DNA of 64,000 bases, from assembly GCA_033762625.1 (NCBI GenBank), contig JANRLI010000011.1, forward strand, positions 62,001-126,000, read 5' to 3'. This stretch comes from Alphaproteobacteria bacterium (lineage in GTDB: Bacteria > Pseudomonadota > Alphaproteobacteria > UBA9219 > RGZA01). Position 1 is the stretch's first letter; the number at the start of each line of letters is the position of its first letter. Below, piece after piece: positions 34,420 through 45,355 of the stretch. The translations under genes and the position numbers were made by a program. The notes under the pieces are model-generated. The model saw nothing but the letters and a program-made list of their open reading frames with translations, was not told where the DNA came from and did not search any database.

Positions 34420-35259
34420 CTAAGATTTACGAAATGGATGCGCCGGATAAACACCAAGGATTTTTATCTCTTCCGCGAAGAAGTTTAATTCTTCAAATGC
34501 CAGCTTCAATTGTTTATCGTCTTTATGGCCTTCCACATCGGCATAGAATTGCGCCGCGGTGAATTTATTATCGACCATGTAGCTTTCGATTTTGGTGATG
34601 TTCACCCCGTTTGATGCAAAACCGCCAAGTGCTTTGTACAGCGCGGCAGGAACTGAGCGCAAACGGAATACGAATGATGTAATGCATTCGCTTTTGCCAA
34701 CCTCCGGAACGACCGCTTCGCGCGCCATCACCAGAAAGCGCGTTGTGTTTCCCACCTGATCATTAATATTTCCAGCGAGGCTTTGTAAGCCATAAATCTT
34801 TCCAGCAAGACTTGATGCAATCGCGGCGATGCTTGGATCATTCAAGGGTTTCAAATCCGCCGCTGAACCTGCTGTATCTTCTTTCATTACCGGTTTTATC
34901 GCGTGGCTGCGCAGGAAATTCTTGCATTGGCTTAATGCCTGAATGTGGCTATGCGCAAATTTGATATCGCCAAGCGTTGCACCGGGCAGGCCCAGCAAGT
35001 GGTGTTCCACCGGTTGATAGTGCTCGGCAATAATATGCAAGCCGCCATTGGGAAGAATGTGATGAATATCCGCAACGCGCCCAGCGGTTGAATTTTCAAA
35101 TGGCATCATGAAATAGGTTGCCTTGGCTTCGTGCACTGCCGCGAACGCATCTTCAAACGAATTGCAGGGAAGGGTTTGCCAATCGGGAAATACCGCGTGG
35201 CATGCCAAATCGGAATAAGCACCGGGACGACCCTGAAATGCGATTATTTTCTTGTTCAT
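34420..35259 (-). CDS. pheA: Prephenate dehydratase
   Basis: Converts prephenate to phenylpyruvate in phenylalanine synthesis. 279 residues with no chorismate mutase domain. The PDT domain has FQGRPGAYSDLACHAVFP, MMPFENSTAGRVADIHHIL and the catalytic-Thr motif GNTTRFLVMAR. The C-terminal ACT domain (about 200-275, SFVFRLRSVPAALYKALGGFASNGVNITKIES) is the phenylalanine feedback site. Its ATG overlaps the kdsB stop by 4 nt. Confidence 0.95.
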   Translation of the reverse strand: MNKKIIAFQGRPGAYSDLACHAVFPDWQTLPCNSFEDAFAAVHEAKATYFMMPFENSTAGRVADIHHILPNGGLHIIAEHYQPVEHHLLGLPGATLGDIKFAHSHIQALSQCKNFLRSHAIKPVMKEDTAGSAADLKPLNDPSIAAIASSLAGKIYGLQSLAGNINDQVGNTTRFLVMAREAVVPEVGKSECITSFVFRLRSVPAALYKALGGFASNGVNITKIESYMVDNKFTAAQFYADVEGHKDDKQLKLAFEELNFFAEEIKILGVYPAHPFRKS

Positions 35260-36017
35260 TTTCTTCCACCTAATACTTCGCGTGCTTTTTCCAAATCCTG
35301 CGGCGTATCAACGCCAAGCGGCAAGGTATCGATAATGGTTGCATCAATGCGCAACCCGATTGCCAGTGCCCGTAACTGTTCAAGTCCTTCGCGTTTTTCC
35401 AATGTGCTGCGCGGGCTTTTTACAAAGCGTTCCAGCGCGCTGCGGCGATACGCATATAATCCCACATGACAATAATAAGGGCCAGCCCCCGAAGGTGCTG
35501 CAACGCGCGTGAAATAATGGGCGCGGCCTGTTTGCACGCCTTCCGGTAATTCGACAACCGCTTTTACAACTTGCGATGCGTGTATATCCGCTTCGCTGGT
35601 AATCGGCGTAATCAGCGTTGCAATATCAGCATCAGATTTCTGCAGCGTTTCATAAGCCGTGCGAATGTACTTAGATTCCAATGTTGGCACATCGCCCTGC
35701 ACATTGATTACCGCATCGTGCTTGCCTTCAGGGTCCAATTTCGTCAGCGCCTCATAAATTCGATCGGAACCCGTAGGTAGATTTGCATTGGTAAGTACTG
35801 CTTCCCCGCCTGCTGCGTTAATCGCATCAACAATTTCCTTTTCTGCCGCTGCAACCACCACGCGGCCAAGCTTTGCTTCGCTGGCGCGTTTCCATACATG
35901 GACAATCATGGGCGTGCCCGCAATATCGGCAAGCGGTTTACCCGGCAGACGTGCAGCCTGCATCCGCGCAGGTATCAACAGAATAGGATTCGAAAGGTTT
36001 TTCGGCGCGTTTGTCAT
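35256..36017 (-). CDS. kdsB: 3-deoxy-manno-octulosonate cytidylyltransferase
   Basis: Activates Kdo as CMP-Kdo for lipopolysaccharide inner core. 253 residues. Signatures are LLIPARMQAARLPGKPLADIAGTPMIVHV, the INVQGDVPTLE metal/nucleotide motif and the CHVGLYAYRRSALERFV block. Translationally coupled to pheA by a 4-nt overlap. Shows the host has a Kdo-containing LPS. Confidence 0.95.
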   Translation of the reverse strand: MTNAPKNLSNPILLIPARMQAARLPGKPLADIAGTPMIVHVWKRASEAKLGRVVVAAAEKEIVDAINAAGGEAVLTNANLPTGSDRIYEALTKLDPEGKHDAVINVQGDVPTLESKYIRTAYETLQKSDADIATLITPITSEADIHASQVVKAVVELPEGVQTGRAHYFTRVAAPSGAGPYYCHVGLYAYRRSALERFVKSPRSTLEKREGLEQLRALAIGLRIDATIIDTLPLGVDTPQDLEKAREVLGGRK

Positions 36018-36199
36018 AACCTATTGATTTGCCTTAGATTTAAGTTATGGTCAAGCAGAACAGCCACAGTATTCAAAAACCACGCTGCTTGCGGCAATAG
36101 AACGCATGACAAAGCACATTGTTTTTCCTATACCATTGGCACCTCACGCAACATAAGGCGCGTACAAAATCTTACGAATATTCAGCTTACGGACACTCC

Positions 36200-36721
36200 A
36201 TGCATAAAGGCTTCGATTTCAACAAACTTTTCGCCGGACTTTTAATGGCTGTACTGATTGCAAGCCTGTCTGGTTTTATCTCCCGTAAGCTGGTTGAAGG
36301 CCACGAACCCAAAGAAAAGGGTTACGCCGTCGCAGTTGCCGAGCATAGCGGTTCAGGCGAAGCCGCCGCCGAAAAACCAAAAGAAGCAGAGCCGATTGAC
36401 GGCTTGTTGGCAACAGCGAGTGTGGAGAACGGACAAAAACTCTCACGCGCGTGCGCAGCGTGCCATAGCTTTGACAAGGGTGGTCCAAACCGCGTGGGCC
36501 CTGGTTTGTTCGGCTTAGTAGGTCATCAACAGGCAGCCCATGAAGGCTTTGCCTATTCCGAAGCCTTAAAGAACCTTAAGGGTAAGTGGTCGGAAGCCGA
36601 ACTGAACAAGTGGCTCTTTAGCCCCAAAGCCTATGCGCCTGGCAATAAAATGGCATTTGCGGGTATTTCAAAAACCCAAGATCGCGCTGACTTAATTGCG
36701 TATTTAAAGTCGCTTAAGTAA
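36200..36721 (+). CDS. Membrane-anchored class I cytochrome c (cytochrome c2/c552-like)
   Basis: 173 residues: an uncleaved-looking TM anchor at about 9-26 (LFAGLLMAVLIASLSGFIS), an Ala/Glu-rich linker, then a cytochrome c domain with haem motif CAACHSF near residue 90 and a distal Met in the APGNKMAFAGISKT loop. Likely electron carrier between bc1 complex and oxidase, similar to CycM-type proteins. The ATG at 36200 starts the family-like anchor; upstream in-frame codons from 36119 lack a ribosome site. Confidence 0.9.
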   Translation: MHKGFDFNKLFAGLLMAVLIASLSGFISRKLVEGHEPKEKGYAVAVAEHSGSGEAAAEKPKEAEPIDGLLATASVENGQKLSRACAACHSFDKGGPNRVGPGLFGLVGHQQAAHEGFAYSEALKNLKGKWSEAELNKWLFSPKAYAPGNKMAFAGISKTQDRADLIAYLKSLK

Positions 36722-36818
36722 GCCGCACTTTTTATGCTTGAAAAAGATTGGGTAAGGCCGTAATCCCTTGCCCTCACTTATGCTTATGCGCTTTAAGTAA
36801 AGCAGCTAAGCGCCGGAT

Positions 36819-36905
36819 GCCCCGGTGGTGGAATCGGTAGACGCGGTAGACTCAAAATCTACTACTTGCAAGGGTGTGGGGGTTCAAGTCCCTCCCGGGG
36901 CACCA
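36819..36905 (+). tRNA. tRNA-Leu(CAA)
   Basis: 87-nt cloverleaf including encoded CCA. Acceptor arm GCCCCGG/CCGGGGC, anticodon stem GTAGA/TCTAC with loop CTCAAAA (anticodon CAA at 36853-36855, reads UUG), long class II variable arm and T-loop TTCAAGT. Confidence 0.97.
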
Positions 36906-36911
36906 GTTCGA

Positions 36912-36937
36912 TGTGAGCTTTAAGCTCTTCGCTTTTT
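36912..36937 (+). terminator. Weak terminator-like hairpin after tRNA-Leu
   Basis: GAGCT-TTA-AGCTC hairpin followed by TTCGCTTTTT. The stem is short, so this is a tentative call. Confidence 0.35.
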
Positions 36938-36963
36938 ACCCATAAGCAAGAAAACCCGCCGTC

Positions 36964-37716
36964 ATGGAAGAACATCTAATCATCTACATTGATTTCCTAG
37001 GCTTTGCTGAGGCAACCGTAGAATGGGATGATAAGAAAGCTAAGCAAATAATAAAATTATTGCACGATTTAGCTAACCTGCGTTCTGAATTTAAATTGAT
37101 TAAGACCGAAAGAAGTGATGGCCACTCAATTGAAATGCGCCCTACGGTTACTACCTTCTCGGATCATATTGTTATGAGTTATCCGATTGAAAAGCTGCAA
37201 ATATTGGGAGGAGAAAATTTTATTGAGATAACTTTGTTTATGATTCAAAGACTAGTCGGCGCTTTAGCAGCGGCTGCTATGAACCTAGGATTGCTTATCC
37301 GTGGAGGCGCCACTATTGGCCAACTTTATCACGCTGATGCTGTTGTAATGGGTAAGGCCATGGTTGAGGCCTATAAGTTGGAGTCAAAAGTTGCCTTATA
37401 TCCGCGTATAGCATTCTCTCGTAAGCTTTATTCAAGGGTACTAACAGAGTCGCGAAGTCTAATATTATCGAAAGATAACGACGGCATTACGCATCTTAAC
37501 TATTTTTCTTCGATGGTTTTAGCTGGTGGTGGTGAGCCAGGAGAAGGCTTTCCGCTACGCTTAAAAATATGGTTAGATAATGCAAATGATGTAATCAAAT
37601 CTAATATTGAAAATTTTGAGAAGAATGAAGATTGGAACAAACTTTCAAAGTGGGTTTGGTTTAATAAACACTTTGAGCCTATAGCTAAGATACATGCATC
37701 TAATTTTAAATTATAA
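36964..37716 (+). CDS. Lone AT-rich gene with nucleotide-cyclase-fold-like pattern
   Basis: 250 residues. Features align in order with class III cyclase catalytic domains: IIYIDFLGFAEATVEWDDKKA (compare F-x-D-I-x-G-F-T), VTTFSDHIVMSY supplying a second Asp, then LLIRGGATIGQLYHADAVVMGKAMVEAYKLES and YPRIAFSRKLY (compare R-x-G-x-x-x-G and the A-x-x-x-x-E element). Nucleotide use is more AT-rich than in its neighbours, suggesting transfer. It lies next to tRNA-Leu and ends at a bidirectional terminator. The family is not known to me; cyclase activity and any link to cyclic-nucleotide immunity are inference. Confidence 0.6.
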   Translation: MEEHLIIYIDFLGFAEATVEWDDKKAKQIIKLLHDLANLRSEFKLIKTERSDGHSIEMRPTVTTFSDHIVMSYPIEKLQILGGENFIEITLFMIQRLVGALAAAAMNLGLLIRGGATIGQLYHADAVVMGKAMVEAYKLESKVALYPRIAFSRKLYSRVLTESRSLILSKDNDGITHLNYFSSMVLAGGGEPGEGFPLRLKIWLDNANDVIKSNIENFEKNEDWNKLSKWVWFNKHFEPIAKIHASNFKL

Positions 37717-37756
37717 AGGAAGCTTTCTGCACCAATCATTTTCTAAAATGCAGATA

Positions 37757-37796
37757 CAAAAAAAAGGCGGCTGGGATAATCCCGAGCCGCCTTTTT
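37757..37796. terminator. Bidirectional intrinsic terminator
   Basis: Stem GGCGGCT (37766-37772) with AGCCGCC (37785-37791), an inner GGGAT/ATCCC pairing, flanked by an A-run on the left and T-run on the right. It serves both the cyclase-like gene (plus) and the OmpA-like gene (minus). Confidence 0.85.
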
Positions 37797-37815
37797 CGTA
37801 AGCGTTATTCAGCTC

Positions 37816-38364
37816 TTACTTGTTCAACTGCCATTTGTGGCGGTCTTGAAGGGTTGAATGGTTGCGTGCTGTGTTTGAACCGCTTTCGATCATCAATGGA
37901 ACGGTATCAACGGCAACATCCACACGGCGATCAGGGCTTAGGCATGCAGAAGCTGCGCTGCCTTTTACGCCTTCAGCGCAATCGGTGGATGGTTGGCTTT
38001 CACCCGCAGCCGTTACAAGCGCAGTGCGGACCGAAGTCACGCCTTGAGCTGAAAGATATCGTGCAACAGTGTTTGCACGGCGTGCGGACAATGCTTCGTT
38101 TGCTCTGTCGCTACCGCGGCGGTCGGCAAAACCGGTAACGGTTGCACCGGCGATCTTTTCATCGCTCAGCGATTTTGCAAAGGCGTTCAAGGTTGTCTTG
38201 GACTGTTCGGACAGGTTGTGTTTGCCTGTTTCGAAATATACGCTAACCTTGTCGGTATTGTTGTGAGTAAGATCGGCGCAAGCTGATAAGCTGAGTGCGA
38301 GCGCTGATAGCATAACGAGTGCGGTGGTTTTTTTGATTTGGGTTTTCACAGATTGATCTTTCAT
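37816..38364 (-). CDS. OmpA-family (Pal-like) lipoprotein
   Basis: 182 residues. Signal peptide with lipobox LSLSAC (Cys at about residue 29). The OmpA C-terminal domain is VSVYFETGKHNLSEQSKTTLNAFAKSL, VTGFADRRGSDRANEALSARRANTVARYLSAQGV with the peptidoglycan (DAP)-contacting residues, then SPDRRVDVAV. It probably tethers the outer membrane to peptidoglycan. The ATG at 38364 has GGAGAA upstream; the longer start at 38379 is less likely. No tol genes adjoin. Confidence 0.88.
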   Translation of the reverse strand: MKDQSVKTQIKKTTALVMLSALALSLSACADLTHNNTDKVSVYFETGKHNLSEQSKTTLNAFAKSLSDEKIAGATVTGFADRRGSDRANEALSARRANTVARYLSAQGVTSVRTALVTAAGESQPSTDCAEGVKGSAASACLSPDRRVDVAVDTVPLMIESGSNTARNHSTLQDRHKWQLNK

Positions 38365-38483
38365 TGAGTTCTCCAGCAAAGAAATTAGAACGTGATACGT
38401 GGATGGCGTTAAACTAAAGAATGTTGTAGAGAGTGAAAAGTCCCTAATCGTCGAATTCCAGCCTTTCCTAGCGATTTTATGTT

Positions 38484-39686
38484 ATGAGCACATCTGAACA
38501 CCATGCCCTGAAGCTTATTGAACTGCTCAAAAAGGCCGGATACGAAACTCGTTTCGTTGGCGGCGCGGTTAGAGATGCATTATTAGGCATTCCGGTAGGT
38601 GAGGTTGATTTGGCAACAACCGCCCAACCCCAGGCGGTTACCAGCGTGCTGGAAGCGGCAGGTGTTAAGGTTGTGCCAACCGGCATCGCGTTTGGAACTG
38701 TGACCGCAGTGCTAGAGGGCAAGGGGTTCGAAATCACCACATTGCGGCGGGATATTCAAACCGATGGCCGTCATGCGGTTGTGCAATATACCGATGACTG
38801 GAAAGAAGATGCAGCGCGGCGCGATTTTACCATGAATGCGCTGTCGCGTGATGCTACGGGAAAACTTTATGATTATTTTGGCGGTATTGAAGATGCCAAA
38901 GCGGGTCGCGTAAAATTTGTGGGTGATGCTGCTGCGCGCATGAAAGAAGATGCGCTGCGGTTGCTGCGTTACTTCCGTTTTTACGCATGGCTTGGTAAGG
39001 AAGCGCCAGACGCCGCGACTATGCAGGCGATTGAAGCTGCGGCGAGCACTTTAAAAAACCTGTCGCGCGAACGTGTGTGGAAAGAAATCAAAAAACTGTT
39101 ATCTGCGCCTAATCCATCCGATAGCTGGATGTTGATGCTGAAGCACAATGTGGTTGATGCATTTTTTCCTGAAGGCACGAATTTGAAAACATTATGCAAT
39201 CTCATTTCCTATGAGCATGTGCGTCTGGTTGGGAAGGAGGCCAATCCGCTTTTGCGTTTGGCGGCGGTGCTGGATGGCCAAAAAATTGAAGCGGATGGAT
39301 TAAAGGAACGCTTTGCGCTGTCGGGGCAAGAGACCCAGAAACTGGGTCTCTTTTTGAAAAATCCGTTATTCCAAGGCGGGGAAACCGACCTTCCTACTCT
39401 GTCTTTTGCGCTATACCGCTATGGCCTTGATTTAACTGAAGAATTTTTAGTTTTAAACATGGCCAAAGGTGCGCAATTTAATTGGGAATCGGCGCGTGAC
39501 ATGCTAGAAAACTGGCAGCCAAAAACCTTCCCTTTAAAAGGGGAAGATTTGCTGGTGATGGGCCTTCCACCGGGTCCGCGCATTGGTGAAATTTTGCATC
39601 AAGTCGAAGCATGGTGGGTGGCGCAAAATTTTGTGCCTGATCATGCCGCTTGCATCAAAAAAGCAAAAAGCCTGATCAACAATTAG
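38484..39686 (+). CDS. cca: CCA tRNA nucleotidyltransferase
   Basis: Adds or repairs the 3' CCA of tRNAs. 400 residues, class II nucleotidyltransferase. The head domain has FVGGAVRDALLGIPVGEVDLATTAQPQAV with the catalytic Asp pair (EVDLAT), then RRDFTMNALSRDATGKLYDYFGGIEDAKAGRVKFVGD and LRLLRYFRFYAWLG. The neck/tail follows. Typical of the alphaproteobacterial CCA-adding type with no HD domain. Confidence 0.93.
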   Translation: MSTSEHHALKLIELLKKAGYETRFVGGAVRDALLGIPVGEVDLATTAQPQAVTSVLEAAGVKVVPTGIAFGTVTAVLEGKGFEITTLRRDIQTDGRHAVVQYTDDWKEDAARRDFTMNALSRDATGKLYDYFGGIEDAKAGRVKFVGDAAARMKEDALRLLRYFRFYAWLGKEAPDAATMQAIEAAASTLKNLSRERVWKEIKKLLSAPNPSDSWMLMLKHNVVDAFFPEGTNLKTLCNLISYEHVRLVGKEANPLLRLAAVLDGQKIEADGLKERFALSGQETQKLGLFLKNPLFQGGETDLPTLSFALYRYGLDLTEEFLVLNMAKGAQFNWESARDMLENWQPKTFPLKGEDLLVMGLPPGPRIGEILHQVEAWWVAQNFVPDHAACIKKAKSLINN

Positions 39687-39694
39687 AACAGTAA

Positions 39695-42867
<3,173 letters not shown>

Positions 42868-42884
42868 GTGTCTTCATCTAAAAG

Positions 42885-43766
42885 TTATGCGTTATGACGG
42901 CGCATCATCCATTGCGGTTCGGCCTGTTGGCGCGGTTGCAGGACGGGGCGCGGCGCTTCATGTGTCAGCTGTGGTTGCGGACGCGGCCCATTCGAATAAA
43001 CCAGTGTCGGGGTGGTTGGTCTTGGTTCTTGGCGATATCCCGAATAACTATTGGCAAGCGGTACGCCATTATGCTGCACGTCATCGGGCGCTCTTGTATT
43101 CATAATGCGCTGCAGGCCTTCGGGGCCAACAAGCCGTGAAATGCGTTGCTGCGCCGCGATTAAATCAGCCTGCCCGCCACGCGTGCTGGGAACGGGATTA
43201 AGATGCGCAATATTGTTTGATCCAAACTGGAAGTGCAAATGCGGACCTGTACCGCCATGCACGCTGGCATAAATACGGTCTTGTTCGCGGCGCCCGCCAT
43301 ATCCCAGCACGGTTGCAACGTCGGCAACGAATTGTTCTTTTTCTTTATCGGTTCGCCCTGGAACAGAGGTTAAACGCAAATCCATCGCATTACCACGGTG
43401 GTGTTCAGAATTAGCTGCGCCATAACCGGCATTTCGTGATCGCTGCGCATCGGTGCAAACGCAATTTGTGTGTGAACCAATACCAATTGCACATGCAACA
43501 TGGATAAGGCGTTTATCAACGCCGTTGAGATTGACGCCGGGTTTAGGAGAAAAAAATTGTCTTAGTTCATTAAACCGTTCACCGATCCATTCGGCGGCGC
43601 TGCGAATTCGTCCGGGAATGCTTTGGATAAAATCGCGTGTTCCATTCCATACGCGCTGAAGCAAATTGGGTTGTTCTTCAGGTGGCGGCGGCGGTGGAAC
43701 ATAAGCCGGCGGAACTTCGCGCGGTTCGTTATGTCTGTACATGCGCCATTGTGGAAGGGTGCTCAT
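42885..43766 (-). CDS. M15-type peptidoglycan peptidase-like protein with proline-rich tails
   Basis: 293 residues. The N-terminus is proline-rich (PPAYVPPPPPPEEQP), followed by a segment LQRVWNGTRDFIQSIPGRIRSAAEWIGERF. A core with SEHHRGNAMDLRLTSVPG and GGTGPHLHFQFGS supplies the His/Asp/His zinc ligands typical of M15 D-Ala-D-Ala peptidases. The tail is Pro/Gln-rich low complexity. GGGGA ribosome site 7 nt before the start. No signal peptide is evident. Probable murein carboxypeptidase or endopeptidase. Confidence 0.72.
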   Translation of the reverse strand: MSTLPQWRMYRHNEPREVPPAYVPPPPPPEEQPNLLQRVWNGTRDFIQSIPGRIRSAAEWIGERFNELRQFFSPKPGVNLNGVDKRLIHVACAIGIGSHTNCVCTDAQRSRNAGYGAANSEHHRGNAMDLRLTSVPGRTDKEKEQFVADVATVLGYGGRREQDRIYASVHGGTGPHLHFQFGSNNIAHLNPVPSTRGGQADLIAAQQRISRLVGPEGLQRIMNTRAPDDVQHNGVPLANSYSGYRQEPRPTTPTLVYSNGPRPQPQLTHEAPRPVLQPRQQAEPQWMMRRHNA

Positions 43767-44145
43767 GCGGCGTCCCCATCCGGTAATAGGCGTAATGTTG
43801 AAATCTCAACATATTGAAAAGACATACAATATCTTAGCTTACGGTTTAAGAAAGTATTGAAACAATTTTATGTAATTCTGCCTAATTTTATATTAAGAAA
43901 TCTGGCGCATTTAAGTTTTACTGTTTAAAATCAATATGTTAAATTATATAGTTAACGAAATGAAAACAAAGAGTTATACATAAGAGCATGCTTTTAATAA
44001 TCACTTGCAACTGATAAAGTATGAAGCGTATAACCAGCCATGGTTTTAGTAGAATGGGAAGTGCCGTTATAAAGACACGCTTTTCTGCCACAGTTGAGAA
44101 TGAGAATTAAAACCATATACGTTTTGAACCAATAAGGGATGCATC
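43767..44145. other. AT-rich intergenic region before the iron-uptake genes
   Basis: A 379-nt non-coding region. It holds a promoter-like TTGCAA-N18-TATAAC (44005-44034) and a Fur-type box overlapping a second promoter-like site near 44094-44121. The rest is AT-rich with no gene recognised. Confidence 0.5.
44094..44121 (+). promoter_or_regulatory. Putative promoter overlapped by a Fur-type box
   Basis: TTGAGA (44094-44099), 16-nt spacer, TATACG (44116-44121). The two adjacent GAGAAT hexamers (44096-44107) resemble Fur-box hexamers and lie over the -35 and spacer. Repression under iron sufficiency is inferred. Confidence 0.5.
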
Positions 44146-44523
44146 ATGAAGAACTGGGTCAGATTTTATGTAGCTTTAGTTGCGATTATGGTTTTTGGAA
44201 TCGTTCTCGCAGGTAGGGCATTTGCTGTTGAAGCGCCGAAAGCAGAAGAAACCAAGCCCGTTCATAATATCAATCTAACGATCAAAAATCATTTGTTTGA
44301 TCAAAATAATATTGAGGCCCCGGCGAATGAGAAATTTACCATCACCGTGATGAACAAGGATGAAACACCTGAAGAATTTGAAAGCAAGGATATGCGCCGT
44401 GAAAAGATTGTTCCAGCCAATGGTACAGTTGTTGTAAATGTCGGCCCGCTTAAGCCAGGTGTTTACAAATTTTTTGGCGAGTACCATGAAGACACTGCCA
44501 AAGGCATCATCACCGTAAAATAG
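44146..44523 (+). CDS. Periplasmic cupredoxin-fold protein (EfeO N-domain-like)
   Basis: 125 residues. Cleavable-looking signal (LVAIMVFGIVLAGRAFAVEA), then a cupredoxin domain: NINLTIKNHLFDQNNIEAPANEKFTITVMNKDETPEEFESKDM, VPANGTVVVNVGPLKPGVYKFFGEYHEDTAKGIITVK. The pattern matches cupredoxin_1 proteins encoded beside FTR1 permeases. Classical blue-copper Cys ligand is absent, and there are His/Glu/Asp/Met residues that may hold iron. AGGGA site 8 nt before the start. Cotranscribed with the permease 12 nt downstream. Confidence 0.85.
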   Translation: MKNWVRFYVALVAIMVFGIVLAGRAFAVEAPKAEETKPVHNINLTIKNHLFDQNNIEAPANEKFTITVMNKDETPEEFESKDMRREKIVPANGTVVVNVGPLKPGVYKFFGEYHEDTAKGIITVK

Positions 44524-44535
44524 TTTAAGGTCACC

Positions 44536-45351
44536 ATGATTGCTGCCGCACTTATCGTCTTTCGTGAAGTTCTTGAAGCGGCACTGATTGTGTCGGTTAT
44601 TCTGGCTGCCACCAAAGGCGTAGATAACCGCTTGAAAATGATTTTCGGAGGCGTGCTTGCCGGTTTTATGGGGTCATTTATTGTTGCGCTATTTACTGCG
44701 CAGCTTTCCGATGCTTTTTCAGGGTTTGGTCAGGAGATGTTCCACGCATTCATCATGTTTACAGTGGTGGGTTTGCTATCGTGGCATATTATATGGATGC
44801 AACGCCACGGCCGTGAAATGGTATGCGAAATGAAGCAGGTTGGTGCCGCCGTAGTTGCTGGTAAAAAGCCGCTGATGGCGCTTGCGGTTGTGGTGATGCT
44901 GGCTGTATTACGCGAAGGCAGCGAAGTGGTGTTGTTCCTGCAAGGCATGGCGGCGGCAGGCGATATGCAGAACGTGATGGGCGGCTTGGGATTGGGACTG
45001 GCATCGGGTATATTTGCGGGATGGTTGCTGTATATCGGTTTCCTAAAACTATCGTTGAAGCATTTATTCAGTGCAACGAATGTTGTGTTGATGTTGATTG
45101 CAGCGGGAATGGCAGCCAGAGGCGCAGACAAGCTCATTCAAGCAGGCATTCTTCCATCGCTTTACGATAATGTGTGGGATAGCAGCGCGATTTTACCAGA
45201 AGGCAGTTTACCCGGCCAGTTCCTCACCGCGCTGGTAGGTTATATCGCGCAGCCTAATGCGATGCAGTTGCTGTTCTACGGTGTGACGGTAGCGACCATT
45301 TTGATTTTGCTGCGTTTGCAGAAAAATCAAGGGGCGCCGATTAAAGTTTAA
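44536..45351 (+). CDS. FTR1-family iron permease (EfeU-like)
   Basis: 271 residues with about seven TM segments. Both family motifs are present: FREVLEAALIVSV near the N-terminus and LREGSEVVLFLQG near residue 120, each providing the REXXE iron-binding sequence. Together with the cupredoxin it forms a probable high-affinity iron uptake pair. No EfeB (DyP peroxidase) gene adjoins, so the oxidant or donor is not defined. Confidence 0.9.
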   Translation: MIAAALIVFREVLEAALIVSVILAATKGVDNRLKMIFGGVLAGFMGSFIVALFTAQLSDAFSGFGQEMFHAFIMFTVVGLLSWHIIWMQRHGREMVCEMKQVGAAVVAGKKPLMALAVVVMLAVLREGSEVVLFLQGMAAAGDMQNVMGGLGLGLASGIFAGWLLYIGFLKLSLKHLFSATNVVLMLIAAGMAARGADKLIQAGILPSLYDNVWDSSAILPEGSLPGQFLTALVGYIAQPNAMQLLFYGVTVATILILLRLQKNQGAPIKV

Positions 45352-45355
45352 TTGG

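Noticed and set aside
36819-37800. tRNA-Leu as an attachment site with a direct repeat
   Set aside because: No copy of the tRNA 3' end was found downstream in this window.
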